Assembly: GCA_017962375.1 (NCBI GenBank)
Contig: JAGCVJ010000012.1
Span: 1-52,112, forward strand
Reading direction: 5' to 3'
DNA length: 52,112 nucleotides
Origin: Bacteroidales bacterium
GTDB taxonomy: Bacteria > Bacteroidota > Bacteroidia > Bacteroidales > UBA932
The first letter of the stretch is position 1, and each line of letters opens with the position of its first letter. This document shows positions 1 to 8,849 of the stretch, in pieces. The translations under genes were made by a program, and so were the position numbers. Under the pieces are notes generated by a model. That model was not told the origin of the DNA, searched no databases, and saw only the letters and a list, made by a program, of their open reading frames with translations.

Positions 1-1705
1 CTTCAGTCTCCTCTTCCTGCTCTTCTTCCGATTCTTCTTCTGTTTCTTCTTCCTCGGTTTCTTCCTCAGGTTCCTCCTCGCTTTCCTCGGTCGGCTCTTC
101 CTCCTCAGCTACTTCTTCTTCTGTTTCTTCTCCTTCTCCGCCTCCTTCGGTTTCCTCCTCTTCAGGATTCTCGTCTTCCTCCTCCTCTGCTTCTCTTTCT
201 TCCGCTTCAGCCTCAGAATCAAAGTCTTCCGAATCTTCAGGGAAGTCTTCTCCGCCTGTGTCAGGACCATCCCATCCGTCAAAGCCTCCGAATCCGGCTC
301 CTCCAGCTCCGCCGGCTGCGCCAGCCGCACCTGCGGCTCCAGCAGCGCCAAGCACTCCGGAAGCAAGATCGAGAGCAGTCATCTCTCCTTCATCGTCGTT
401 GTAGCTGTCTTCATCGGCCCATCCACCGGTTATCGCTGAGTCTGTAAAGTCGTTCTCGCTTTCATCATAGTGGCTGTAAGAATCTCTGTCTTCACTGTCG
501 GAAGAATCGTTCTTTCCGGATTTCTTTCCGGATTTCTTGCCGCTTTTTTTGCCGGACTGCTTCCCGCTCTTCTTTCCGCTTTTTCTGGCTCCGGAATCTT
601 CTTCGAAGCTATCTTCATGCTTTTCGGCTTTCTCTGCTTTTTCGGCCTTCTCCGTGCCAGAGTTATCTAATGGATGTTCCTTGTAATAGTCGGTATACAT
701 CTTGTAGAAGTCCATGGTGCGGCCTGTTGCCTTTGTGTACATAGCCCCCATCTCGTTGCAGATGCGTTTGATTTCTCTCTTGTCGCCTCTTCTCTGGGCC
801 GCCTCGAGCTTAGTTTGGAGGTCCTGCATTTTGGCGCCGAATTCTTCAGCGTTGAAATTCGGGTCAATTTTAAAGTCTTTGACGGCTTCTTCGGTTTGCT
901 CCAGCCTTTTTGCTGCGTTCCTCAGATCATTAGTTTCTTTTTTCAGATTCTGGGCGTAGAGAGGAATGACAAGGAGAGCCACGATGAAGGCTCCAGCAAC
1001 GGCCGTTCTCCTGGTAGACTTGAGAATGAAGAATATCAGAGAGAGTATAAGGGCGCAAATCGCGATAAGCAAGGCCCATTTGAAATTCATGAAGTTAAGG
1101 CCTGTTCCGGCAAGAAAACCTAAAGTCATGCCGCTAAGAAAGCGGATGATGGAGGTTTGAGACGGAACATTTCTCTTGGATATCTTGGAAATCAGGCTCA
1201 AGAGGCCGCTTGTCAGCAGGCCGCCTTTCTGGCCGATGTTCTTTATCAGCACAACTGCGCCGGCAATTCCTACTAAGGATTCCTGCCACCTCTGGGTGAT
1301 ATTGAGGAAACTGTAAATCAAAAGGGCTATGGCCATGCCCAGCATAAAGACGGCAACTGCCGAGAAGCTGCTGAAAGCAAAGCTTTTGAAAAATCCCTTG
1401 AAGCCTTTGCCGAAGCCCGCGAACGGCTGACTGCCCTTGATGAAAAGGGGCATCAGAAGCGCGTTCAGGAGTGAAGCAATCAGGATTTTGCCCACTATAC
1501 CGCCTACGGCTCCCGCCACTCCGCCGAAGAGCCCTCCTTGGGCGAAGGTGAAGAAATTAAGATAGGATAAAGCCTGGCTGTCTTTGTATCTAGACTGGAG
1601 AAAGCCCAGCAGTATCCACACTAGCGTGATAATAAGGGTAGGCAGAAGAACAATGGGATGCTTGAGTATCTGCTTGAGTCTGCTGAAATAGGAAGTATTG
1701 CCCAT
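1..1705 (-). CDS. Multi-spanning membrane protein with long acidic tail (partial, runs off window)
   Basis: The minus-strand frame opens at the ATG complementary to 1703-1705 and stays open to base 1, so the C-terminus is missing. The first ~265 residues hold about six or seven hydrophobic segments (for example around residues 16-36 and 115-135). A charged, probably helical stretch follows. After that come a Lys/Ser/Gly-rich block with repeated SGKK units (about residues 385-405), an Ala/Gly-rich linker and a Glu-dominated tail of more than 100 residues. I do not recognise the family. It lies 43 bases downstream of cbiK on the same strand and may be read through from the cobalamin operon, but an 18-bp perfect dyad sits in that gap and could give it separate control. 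The tail might bind cations, but that is only a guess from composition. Confidence 0.75.
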   Translation of the reverse strand, partial: MGNTSYFSRLKQILKHPIVLLPTLIITLVWILLGFLQSRYKDSQALSYLNFFTFAQGGLFGGVAGAVGGIVGKILIASLLNALLMPLFIKGSQPFAGFGKGFKGFFKSFAFSSFSAVAVFMLGMAIALLIYSFLNITQRWQESLVGIAGAVVLIKNIGQKGGLLTSGLLSLISKISKRNVPSQTSIIRFLSGMTLGFLAGTGLNFMNFKWALLIAICALILSLIFFILKSTRRTAVAGAFIVALLVIPLYAQNLKKETNDLRNAAKRLEQTEEAVKDFKIDPNFNAEEFGAKMQDLQTKLEAAQRRGDKREIKRICNEMGAMYTKATGRTMDFYKMYTDYYKEHPLDNSGTEKAEKAEKAEKHEDSFEEDSGARKSGKKSGKQSGKKSGKKSGKKSGKNDSSDSEDRDSYSHYDESENDFTDSAITGGWADEDSYNDDEGEMTALDLASGVLGAAGAAGAAGAAGGAGGAGFGGFDGWDGPDTGGEDFPEDSEDFDSEAEAEEREAEEEEDENPEEEETEGGGEGEETEEEVAEEEEPTEESEEEPEEETEEEETEEESEEEQEEETE

Positions 1706-1713
1706 GGCGCATA

Positions 1714-1731
1714 TTGTTAGATGTCTAACAA
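1714..1731. promoter_or_regulatory. Perfect 18-bp dyad (candidate operator)
   Basis: TTGTTAGA, two bases, TCTAACAA: both 8-bp arms match exactly. It lies 9 bases upstream of the acidic-tailed membrane protein start and 18 bases after the cbiK stop. There is no T-run beside it, so it looks more like a dimeric regulator site than a terminator. Function is inferred from symmetry and position only. Confidence 0.4.
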
Positions 1732-1748
1732 ATATACGCAAAAAACGG

Positions 1749-2579
1749 CTAATTCAGATGCTGGATGAACAGGTCCTGAATTTCAGGCACTTGCCCCAGG
1801 CCCTCCATCTTCACGTCAACCTTGAGGCCAAGATTTTCCATGGCTTCTTTCCATTCCACGGATATGTCGTTGGCGGCGTGGTCGCCTGCAACAAACATGA
1901 AAGGAACCAGAGTTACAGACTTTGCTCCGCTGTTTTTCAGTACCTGGAACGCGTTTTCAATGGAAGGGAAGCCTTCAATGGTGGCCACGTGGAAGTTAGA
2001 ATAGTCCTTAGCCTGGAACATATAGTCTGCCTGGCAGTACATTGCGTTGGCAGGGTCATCGGTCCCGTGCCCCACAAGCAGAATGTGATGAGAAGGGGAA
2101 TCGGTCTTGTGCCTGAGGCCGAGTATGTCAATCACGGCTCTTGTGTCTTTTACGCTGTAAAGCAGAGGATTACCCACTGATAAGTCGCTGAACAGACTTT
2201 TCATTTCTTCAACTTCAGACAGGAGTTCCTTGTATTCCTTGCCCGGAATAATATGGGTCGGCTGCACGCGGACAGTCTTGTAGCCCTCGTTGTGCAGTTT
2301 CTCCAAAACTTCCATTGGAGTCTGCTTTTCAATGCCTCTTTCCTTGAGTTTCTTTATCACGATATTTGACGTATATGCTTCAAAGACATCGCATTCCGGG
2401 AAAGCTTCTTTTACCTTGGCATTGACTGCGTCTATGGTGAGAGCTCTGGTGTCGTCGTGAGTGGTGCCGAAATGAACCATCAGAATGGCTTTCTTGCCAT
2501 TGTCCTTGATTTCTTCTTTTTTATGTGAGCAGGCGGCAATAATTGCCAGGGCCGAAAGAATTACAAGTATCTTTTTCAT
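1749..2579 (-). CDS. cbiK: Lipoprotein sirohydrochlorin cobaltochelatase CbiK
   Basis: Predicted anaerobic cobalt chelatase, which inserts Co2+ into sirohydrochlorin (or its oxidised precursor) early in the oxygen-independent cobalamin route. The 276-residue protein starts with a lipoprotein signal ending at Cys17 (IIAAC), so the mature protein should be membrane-anchored outside the cytoplasm, like the periplasmic CbiK of sulfate reducers and unlike cytoplasmic Salmonella CbiK. Expected active-site residues are present: Glu115 in IIPGKEY, His171 in LVGHGT and His234 in AGDHA; His109 (PTH) is an extra ligand candidate. It is the last clearly cobalamin-related gene of the minus-strand operon, 10 bases after cobC. 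An export signal on an enzyme whose substrate is made in the cytoplasm is odd and leaves heme or corrinoid metal handling open as an alternative. Confidence 0.85.
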   Translation of the reverse strand: MKKILVILSALAIIAACSHKKEEIKDNGKKAILMVHFGTTHDDTRALTIDAVNAKVKEAFPECDVFEAYTSNIVIKKLKERGIEKQTPMEVLEKLHNEGYKTVRVQPTHIIPGKEYKELLSEVEEMKSLFSDLSVGNPLLYSVKDTRAVIDILGLRHKTDSPSHHILLVGHGTDDPANAMYCQADYMFQAKDYSNFHVATIEGFPSIENAFQVLKNSGAKSVTLVPFMFVAGDHAANDISVEWKEAMENLGLKVDVKMEGLGQVPEIQDLFIQHLN

Positions 2580-2589
2580 ATTGTGTGTT

Positions 2590-3120
2590 TTATATTGTCA
2601 ATGTGAGGATTCCGCCATATCGCGGAGCAATGCTGAAGCCGTTCTCAGGGGTGCAGACTCCGGCATAGACGGCGGCGCATACGATAGGGCCGCCGTGGGC
2701 GAAAATGGCCACTTTGCTGTAAGATTTAGTCTTGAGTTCATCCAGGAACCCGGAAACTCTCTTGTACAGGGCAGGGAAGCCTTCTCCGCCGGTTGCAGGC
2801 ATGTTCAGATAGTCTTTGTACCAGTCCTGGAGCTTTGGGTCCAGAATCTGGTCGTAGCGCTGCATTTCCCAGTCTCCCATATTCATTTCCTTGAGTCTTG
2901 CGTCTTGTTCAGCATCGGCGAATCCGCAAAATTCAGCAAGTTTCCTGGCCCTTTGGAGCGGAGATGTAAAGGCTTTGTCCACAGGTAGATACTGCTTTAG
3001 ATTAGCCAGAGTTTGGCTAGCCTCGGCAATGAAATCTTCAGTCACGTCCACGTCTGAAAAGCCGTAGCAGGTTCCTTGCGGTACATCGGGAGTAGTATGC
3101 CTTACAAGTATCAGTTCCAT
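2590..3120 (-). CDS. cobC: Alpha-ribazole phosphatase (histidine phosphatase family)
   Basis: Histidine-phosphatase superfamily protein of 176 residues. The N-terminal catalytic motif is VRHTTP with the phospho-acceptor His8, and a second catalytic His lies in FAHGG near residue 142. In cobalamin assembly CobC removes the phosphate from alpha-ribazole-5'-phosphate or from adenosylcobalamin-5'-phosphate, giving the finished nucleotide loop. It sits directly after cobS with no gap between stop and start, inside the cobU-cobT-cobS block, so the assignment rests on both family and neighbourhood. No export signal is seen; it should be cytoplasmic. Confidence 0.87.
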   Translation of the reverse strand: MELILVRHTTPDVPQGTCYGFSDVDVTEDFIAEASQTLANLKQYLPVDKAFTSPLQRARKLAEFCGFADAEQDARLKEMNMGDWEMQRYDQILDPKLQDWYKDYLNMPATGGEGFPALYKRVSGFLDELKTKSYSKVAIFAHGGPIVCAAVYAGVCTPENGFSIAPRYGGILTLTI

Positions 3121-3906
3121 TTAGATAAGAAATGTTGCAGTCAGGTATATGGAGAGTTCGGTGAGCAGGAAGATGGCGCCGTTGCAGTCTCCGGTATAGC
3201 CTTTTATCTTCTTGTATATGTAGAGGTTAAGCAGTGCGCAAAGCAGGGCCGGAACAAGGACCAGAATCAGTACCTGGGTGGTGTCCGGCTCAATGAGCCA
3301 GATGAAAAGCCCCAGCGGCAGCAGGCCTTGCAGCAGCAGGAATACATACTGGGGGAATTTGGCTCTGCGATAGATGTTATGGGCCTTGGAATCTTCTTCC
3401 CTCCTTGCGTATGGCATCATCATAACAGTCTGTGCGGCAAGCATCTTGGCAAATGGATCCGCCATGAATATGGTGAGAGCGGCCAGCTTGGGGCTCATGG
3501 TTGCCAGGCTGAACAGGCAGGCGCCAAGAATCAGGATGTAGCAGATAAGGCCAAGCACTCCGTAGGTGCCGATATGGGAGTCTTTCATTATGGAGAGGAT
3601 CTTCTCTCGGGAAGTTCCCCCGCCAAAGCCGTCAAAGAAGTCTGCCAAGCCGTCTTCGTGGAGAGCTCCGGTTACCAGAATGCGAATGACAATGGCGGCA
3701 AGTACGGCAATAAGAACATTGTAAGGCGCTATGAAATAGAGCACTGCGCCAGAAATGGCGGAAGTGAGCCATCCCACGAGCGGCCAGTATTCCACAACGC
3801 TCTCGTAGGCTTCTTTGGAAGGCTGGTGAAGCCTCCAGAAAGGCAGTCTTGTCAGGAATATGAACGCTGCCCAGATCCGGCTAAAAATATTTGGTGATTT
3901 TGGCAT
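3121..3906 (-). CDS. cobS: Adenosylcobinamide-GDP ribazoletransferase (cobalamin synthase)
   Basis: Integral membrane enzyme of 261 residues that joins adenosylcobinamide-GDP to alpha-ribazole or its phosphate. The family signature GALHEDGLADFFDGFGGG, an acidic metal-binding stretch, is seen around residues 82-99 and several hydrophobic helices follow. The start at 3906 lies 26 bases inside the end of cobT, which implies translational coupling; a later start is possible but would remove family-typical N-terminal sequence (FIFLTRLP). Membrane placement matches that of CbiB in the same operon. Confidence 0.92.
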   Translation of the reverse strand: MPKSPNIFSRIWAAFIFLTRLPFWRLHQPSKEAYESVVEYWPLVGWLTSAISGAVLYFIAPYNVLIAVLAAIVIRILVTGALHEDGLADFFDGFGGGTSREKILSIMKDSHIGTYGVLGLICYILILGACLFSLATMSPKLAALTIFMADPFAKMLAAQTVMMMPYARREEDSKAHNIYRRAKFPQYVFLLLQGLLPLGLFIWLIEPDTTQVLILVLVPALLCALLNLYIYKKIKGYTGDCNGAIFLLTELSIYLTATFLI

Positions 3907-4930
3907 TTTGGAAGTTGTTCATTTCGTTAATCATTCTCGCGGCGGATTCAATAATAGGGTAGGCGCAGAGGGCTCCGGTGCCTTCGCCGAGCCTCAGGCC
4001 CAGACTGAGAAGAGGCTTTGCTCCCATCACGTCCAGCATTCTGCGGTGGGCACATTCGTCTCCACAGTGGCAGAAGATCATATAGTCCTGGCATTCAGGG
4101 TAAAGCCTAGTTGCAGCCAGGGCGCAGGCGGTCATGATGAAGCCGTCTATGAGCACAATGGATTTCATCTCGGCGGCCTTGAGCATGGCTCCGATAGCGG
4201 CCACCATCTCAAACCCTCCGAAATACATTATGGTTTCTTCCGGAGTAGGTTCGGGATATTCTTCCAGGAATCTTTCAGCGGCTTCGGCGAGTATCTTTTT
4301 CTTGTGTTCAACTCCTTTGGAGTCAAGGCCGGCGCCGGCTCCAATGCACTCGTCCAGAGGAATATCGCCGAAAATGCTCAGCCAGATGCTGCTCGGCGAG
4401 GTGTTGGCAATTCCCATTTCACCGATGGAAAGGATGTTGCAGCCTTCGTCTATGCACTCCTCGGCAAGAGAGGCTCCCGTTTCAAGAGCTTCCAGATACT
4501 GTACCTCGGTCATTGCCGGGCCGTAGAGAAAGTCCTCCGTTCCCCAGCCGATCTTGCAATCCCTTATCTTTGAATAAGATGAGAGGTCGTAGTCCACTCC
4601 CATATCCACCAGTTGAAGCTTGAACTCATGCTGGCGGCAGAACATGTTCACTCCTCCGCCGCCCTTGGTGAAATTGATCATCTGCTGCCAGGTGATTTCC
4701 CTCGGCGATACGCTAACGCCTTCTTTCTCAATTCCGTGGTCTCCGCCCAGAAGCAGATGGCAAGGATGCTTGAGCTTGGGGCTGAGAGTCTGCTGTACCA
4801 GGCAAAGCTGCAGGGCAATATCCTCCAGCCTCCCCAGCGAGCCTTTGGGCTTGTTGAGGTTGTCTATCTTGTCTATGGCCTTCTGCCTTAGAGAATTGTC
4901 CGGCCGTTTTATGTTGAATTCCGCTAGCAT
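3881..4930 (-). CDS. cobT: Nicotinate-nucleotide-dimethylbenzimidazole phosphoribosyltransferase
   Basis: Activates the lower-ligand base by moving phosphoribose from nicotinate mononucleotide to a benzimidazole or other base, giving alpha-ribazole phosphate. The protein has 349 residues, the usual length. Visible family motifs include GEMGIANTSPSS, GAGAGLDSKG and the C-terminal GLRLGEGTGA, whose Glu316 matches the catalytic glutamate (Glu317 in Salmonella CobT). The start codon overlaps the cobU stop by one base and the end overlaps cobS. No benzimidazole synthesis gene (bza or bluB) is in the window, so the lower ligand must come from elsewhere in the genome or from the surroundings. Confidence 0.95.
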   Translation of the reverse strand: MLAEFNIKRPDNSLRQKAIDKIDNLNKPKGSLGRLEDIALQLCLVQQTLSPKLKHPCHLLLGGDHGIEKEGVSVSPREITWQQMINFTKGGGGVNMFCRQHEFKLQLVDMGVDYDLSSYSKIRDCKIGWGTEDFLYGPAMTEVQYLEALETGASLAEECIDEGCNILSIGEMGIANTSPSSIWLSIFGDIPLDECIGAGAGLDSKGVEHKKKILAEAAERFLEEYPEPTPEETIMYFGGFEMVAAIGAMLKAAEMKSIVLIDGFIMTACALAATRLYPECQDYMIFCHCGDECAHRRMLDVMGAKPLLSLGLRLGEGTGALCAYPIIESAARMINEMNNFQNAKITKYF

Positions 4931-5439
4931 TATCCTTTGATTTTTACCGGTATGCCTGATACCATAAGGTAGACTTCGTCTGCCATCTGGGCAATGTGCT
5001 GGTTAACCCATCCCTGAAGATCGGTGAACCGCCTCTGAAGTGGATTTGGGCTCACGCCGCCGCTTCCGATTTCGTTGGTCACGAATATGAAAGTTGCGTC
5101 TTGAGCTGTAAACTCATCCAGCTGTTTCTTTGCCTGCTCAAGAACGGAGTTAATCTCAAATTCCGGCTGGATAAGGTTCGTAAGCCAGAGGGTTACGCAG
5201 TCTATTACCGCAACCTTTCCTTCTATCTTGCAGGAAGAGAGGTTGTTCTCTTCTTCTATGTTGGTCCACTGACTTCCTCTGCGCTCCTGATGGAGGCGGA
5301 CTCTTTCCCTGAATTCCTCGTCCCAGACGTGGGCCGTTGCAATGTACACGGGGTTAGGGCTGAGGCTCAGCGCCAGATGTTCCGCGTATGTGCTTTTTCC
5401 GGATCTTTCTCCGCCGGTTATAAGTATTATCCTTTTCAT
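4930..5439 (-). CDS. cobU: Adenosylcobinamide kinase / guanylyltransferase
   Basis: Bifunctional enzyme that phosphorylates adenosylcobinamide and then transfers GMP to it. The P-loop GGERSGKST is at residues 9-17. His50, in RLHQERRG, sits where Salmonella CobU carries the guanylylated His46. The later motif VTNEIGSGGVSP is also typical. At 169 residues it is slightly shorter than most CobU proteins. Its start overlaps the end of cbiB by four bases and its end touches cobT, so it is tightly embedded in the operon. Confidence 0.93.
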   Translation of the reverse strand: MKRIILITGGERSGKSTYAEHLALSLSPNPVYIATAHVWDEEFRERVRLHQERRGSQWTNIEEENNLSSCKIEGKVAVIDCVTLWLTNLIQPEFEINSVLEQAKKQLDEFTAQDATFIFVTNEIGSGGVSPNPLQRRFTDLQGWVNQHIAQMADEVYLMVSGIPVKIKG

Positions 5440-6386
5440 AGATTCAAAAAGTATCTTGCCGAAAATCCCAGCCCTGCGGTCAGGATTATCATCATTGTTT
5501 CAGCTATCCGGTTGATTCTTACGGCCTTGTTCATGTCATCAGTTGTGAGGTCCTTTTCGTTTTCCCCGATGAACGGCTTGTCTATCACTTCCCCGAAGTA
5601 GGTGTGGGGGCCGCCGAATCTGCAGTCCAGAGCTCCAGCCAAAGCCGATTCGGGATAGCCGCTGTTAGGGCTGGCGTGGCATCTGGCGTACTTTCCCACA
5701 AACTTCAAAAGACCGAGCTTTCCGGTTGCAATCACCATCAGAAGTGCCGTAAGACGGGCCGGAATCCAGTTTGCCACGTCGTCTATCTTGGCAGCAACCA
5801 TTCCGAAATCTTTGTAACGGGCGGTCTTGTAGCCGATCATGGAATCCAGCGTGTTTACCATCTTGTATGCCGCCATTGCAGGCAAACCTCCGATCAGGTA
5901 CCAGAAAAGGGGAGCAATTACTCCGTCGCTAAGATTCTCTGCCAGGGTTTCCAGAGCGGCGGTCCTTATCTCCTGGGCCGAGAGTCCGGAAGTGTCTCTT
6001 CCCACAATCCTTGCAACCTGGCATCTTCCTTCCTCCAGAGACCTGTCAACAGCCTTGAAAACCTCCCTCACTTCCCTTATCAAAGTAGTGCCTGCAAGGA
6101 AGAAGAATACGAATATGCTACGCACTATTATTGCGCATATAATATGCAGTTTTATAGCGAAATAATCTATCGCTAAAAACAAAATAATAGTTATCGCGAT
6201 AAGAAGAACAGCCGTTAAAGCACCTTTCAGAACCCGGTTGTTTCCCTTGTTCAATTTCTTCTCGAAAAAGCCGATTGCCTTGCCGAACCATACTACCGGA
6301 TGGGGGAGGAAGGCCGGGTCTCCAAGTATCAGATCCAGGCTCCATCCTATCAGTATCGGAAGTATGTACAGCAGCGCCAAAGTCAT
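5436..6386 (-). CDS. cbiB: Adenosylcobinamide-phosphate synthase
   Basis: Membrane protein of 316 residues that attaches aminopropanol phosphate, or the ethanolamine equivalent, to adenosylcobyric acid. The N-terminus DLILGDPAFLPHPVVWFGK carries the family signature; further typical pieces are DGVIAPLFWYLIGG, NTLDSMIGYK and the ARCHASPNSGYPESALAGAL region. Several hydrophobic helices are spread along the chain. It overlaps cobD and cobU by four bases each (ATGA-type junctions). The aminopropanol phosphate donor would be supplied by CobD just upstream. Confidence 0.94.
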   Translation of the reverse strand: MTLALLYILPILIGWSLDLILGDPAFLPHPVVWFGKAIGFFEKKLNKGNNRVLKGALTAVLLIAITIILFLAIDYFAIKLHIICAIIVRSIFVFFFLAGTTLIREVREVFKAVDRSLEEGRCQVARIVGRDTSGLSAQEIRTAALETLAENLSDGVIAPLFWYLIGGLPAMAAYKMVNTLDSMIGYKTARYKDFGMVAAKIDDVANWIPARLTALLMVIATGKLGLLKFVGKYARCHASPNSGYPESALAGALDCRFGGPHTYFGEVIDKPFIGENEKDLTTDDMNKAVRINRIAETMMIILTAGLGFSARYFLNL

Positions 6387-7363
6387 CTTTTAAGAAAATC
6401 TGTAATTCCTTCTATAAGCTCGTCGTTATCCACGTCATTTGAAGAAGCCACCCTGAAGTGTCCTTCATACAGGCCTCTGAGGTTGGAGGCATCGCGGATG
6501 AGGATTCCTTTCTCCTTTGCCAGGAATTCCTTCAGGTCTGACGCCTTGCCTTTTTTCAGCCTGCACAGGATGAAGTTTGTCTTGGTTGGCCTGGCCTCGA
6601 TTCCTTCAATCGCGGAGAGAGAAAACCTGAGCCTCTGTGCGCATCTTAGGTATTCGTCCAGATTTCCCACGGCTGTATAGTTGTTCTTGAGCAGGAACTT
6701 TCCTGCCTCTATTGCGAGGGAACCTAAACTCCACGGGTGCATAAAACCTCTCAGGAGTCTTATAATCCCTATGTTGGCGGTTATGTAACCCACTCTGAGG
6801 CCGGGTATTGCATAGGTTTTTGTCAGGGAGTGGATCTGAATCAGGTTCGGTATCTTGATTCCTTCAGCCGGGCTCATCACCTTCTCCTTTGTATATCCTT
6901 CATACGACTGGTCAACGATCACATAGCGGTGCTTGTCCAGAAGGTCTCTGATGAAAGTCTCGGGGAAAAACTCTCCGGTAGGGTTGCAGGGGTTGCACAC
7001 CCACATAAGGTTGCCCAGCACGTCTTCCCTGTACATAAACATCCTGCAGGCATCTTCATACTCGCTGAATGCCGGATACTTGACGTTGAATGTCTGCCAG
7101 GACCTGAAAGTCTGGGCTATCAGATAGATGGCTTCGGTGGCCCCGGCTGTGGCCAGCACATTCTCTGCCGGTATTCCGTGATACTCGGCGATGGCTTTCT
7201 CAAGCGATGCGGCGTCCGGCTCCGGATAGGTCTTGATGCAGTCCAGACGCTCTTTCAGGAACTCTTTCAAAGGGCCTATATCTGCCCTCGGATAGATGTT
7301 GGACGAGAAGTTCAGCCTGATGTTCTCGTACTTGTAGATGTCGTCTCCGTGTCCGTCAATCAT
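6383..7363 (-). CDS. cobD: L-threonine-O-3-phosphate decarboxylase (PLP)
   Basis: Fold-type I PLP enzyme of the histidinol-phosphate aminotransferase-like group, 326 residues. It makes aminopropanol phosphate for the linker arm. The N-terminal HGDDIYKY matches the HGG(D/N) start typical of CobD. CNPCNPTG is at residues 123-130, and the PLP lysine is Lys182 in SLTKTYAIPGLRVGY. It is somewhat shorter than Salmonella CobD because it lacks that protein's C-terminal extension. Its start lies eight bases inside the end of cbiP. Position between cbiP and cbiB supports CobD over a true HisC. Confidence 0.9.
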   Translation of the reverse strand: MIDGHGDDIYKYENIRLNFSSNIYPRADIGPLKEFLKERLDCIKTYPEPDAASLEKAIAEYHGIPAENVLATAGATEAIYLIAQTFRSWQTFNVKYPAFSEYEDACRMFMYREDVLGNLMWVCNPCNPTGEFFPETFIRDLLDKHRYVIVDQSYEGYTKEKVMSPAEGIKIPNLIQIHSLTKTYAIPGLRVGYITANIGIIRLLRGFMHPWSLGSLAIEAGKFLLKNNYTAVGNLDEYLRCAQRLRFSLSAIEGIEARPTKTNFILCRLKKGKASDLKEFLAKEKGILIRDASNLRGLYEGHFRVASSNDVDNDELIEGITDFLKR

Positions 7364-8849
7364 TGCTAATAATCTGGTATAAAAGGTTCATGTCAAGGTG
7401 CTTGCGAAGGTGGGACGCGAGCAGGTCGTATTGCCTTTGCTTGAAGGCGGTATAGTCTTCAGCTTTGTTGGCGGCTTGTGTTTTCTCTTTGAATGGCTCC
7501 AGAAGGAAATCGGTGAAGGCCGGATTATCCAGTATTCCGTGGATATAGCAGCCCATGGACTTCTGGGTAATGATGCATCCTTCCTGTTTTCCGTCTTCCA
7601 TAATGGCCAGAGGCTTGATTTCCTCTCCGTTTGAAATGGTTTCTCCCATGTGGATCTCATAGCCCTGGAGGAGTTCCTTGTTGTTGGCCGGGGCAAGGGT
7701 GAATCGGCTCTGGCGTGTGGTCTTTTCACCTGTCATTTTTGTTGAAACAGGCAGAAGGCCAAGGCCAGGGAGCATTTCAATCTCTCCTTCTATATGGTCA
7801 GGATCAAGCACTTGAGTTCCCATCATCTGGTAGCCGCCGCAGATGCCAAGCACGCTGGCTCCGTTTCTGTGGGCCTGAATAATGGCCTGGGCGCAGCCGT
7901 TTCTTCTGAGCTCATAAAGGTCATCGATGGTGGACTTGGTGCCCGGAATAATTATAATGTCGCTCTTTTTGATGTCTTCCGTGTTGGAAGTGTAGTAGAG
8001 GTGGACTCTCGGATCCCTTTCCAGCACGTTGAAATCGGTGAAGTTGGATATGTGCCTGAGAAGTATTACAGCCACGTTGATCTTGCCCTTTTCTCTGGTG
8101 AAGCTCTTGGCAGCAAGATCCACGCTGTCTTCCTCTTCTATGTAAATGTCTTTGTAGTAGGGAACAACTCCGATTACGGGAACGCCGCAGATGTCTTCCA
8201 GTATCTTCTTTCCGCTGTCAAAGAGCCTCAAATCTCCCCTGAACTTGTTGATAATTATGCCCTTAATGAGCTTTTTGTATTCCTCTTTCTGGAGGGCTAT
8301 GCTGCCGTAGACGGAAGCGAAAACTCCGCCGCGGTCTATGTCCGCAACCAGGAAAACATCGGCATTGGCATACTTTGCCATAGGGAGGTTCACGATATCG
8401 CTTTCAGCGAGGTTCATCTCTGAAATGCTGCCGGCTCCTTCCATTACTATAGGATCGTACTTTGCTGACAGCCTGTCGAATGCAGCATTGACGGCAACAC
8501 GGAGCTCCTCCTTGCCTTCCTTGCGGAAATAGTCGTATGCGCTTGAGCTTCCTATAGGCTTGCCGTTTAGAACAACCTGGGATGTGTGGTCGCTCTGCGG
8601 CTTTAGAAGCAGGGGATTCATATCCGTATGGCACTCCAGTCCGGATGCTTCTGCCTGAACGGCCTGGGCACGTCCGATTTCCAGCCCGTCTTTTGTGGCA
8701 AAGGAATTCAGAGCCATATTCTGGGCCTTGAACGGGGCAGGGGAGTAGCCGTCCTTCAGGAAAATCCTGCAAAGGCCTGTGGCAATGATGCTTTTGCCCA
8801 CGTCGCTGCCAGTTCCGGCAAGCATTATATTATGGAGTCTGCGTTTCAT
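7356..8849 (-). CDS. cbiP: Adenosylcobyric acid synthase (glutamine-dependent)
   Basis: Amidates the b, d, e and g side chains of adenosylcobyrinic acid a,c-diamide, using glutamine and ATP. The 497-residue protein starts with the nucleotide motif GTGSDVGKS (residues 12-20) in a dethiobiotin-synthetase-like domain. It ends with a class I glutamine amidotransferase-like domain; the nucleophile region GICGGYQMMG is near residue 340, with a conserved His in YEIHMGET. It overlaps pduO and cobD by a few bases. The name cobQ is used for the same enzyme in aerobic-pathway organisms. Confidence 0.95.
   Translation of the reverse strand: MKRRLHNIMLAGTGSDVGKSIIATGLCRIFLKDGYSPAPFKAQNMALNSFATKDGLEIGRAQAVQAEASGLECHTDMNPLLLKPQSDHTSQVVLNGKPIGSSSAYDYFRKEGKEELRVAVNAAFDRLSAKYDPIVMEGAGSISEMNLAESDIVNLPMAKYANADVFLVADIDRGGVFASVYGSIALQKEEYKKLIKGIIINKFRGDLRLFDSGKKILEDICGVPVIGVVPYYKDIYIEEEDSVDLAAKSFTREKGKINVAVILLRHISNFTDFNVLERDPRVHLYYTSNTEDIKKSDIIIIPGTKSTIDDLYELRRNGCAQAIIQAHRNGASVLGICGGYQMMGTQVLDPDHIEGEIEMLPGLGLLPVSTKMTGEKTTRQSRFTLAPANNKELLQGYEIHMGETISNGEEIKPLAIMEDGKQEGCIITQKSMGCYIHGILDNPAFTDFLLEPFKEKTQAANKAEDYTAFKQRQYDLLASHLRKHLDMNLLYQIISND

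Noticed and set aside
109-618. Open frames rich in Lys/Arg or Leu/Ser opposite or beside the acidic-tailed gene
   Set aside because: They are shadow frames of the Glu/Lys-rich repeats of the minus-strand membrane protein, with no start context or family resemblance.
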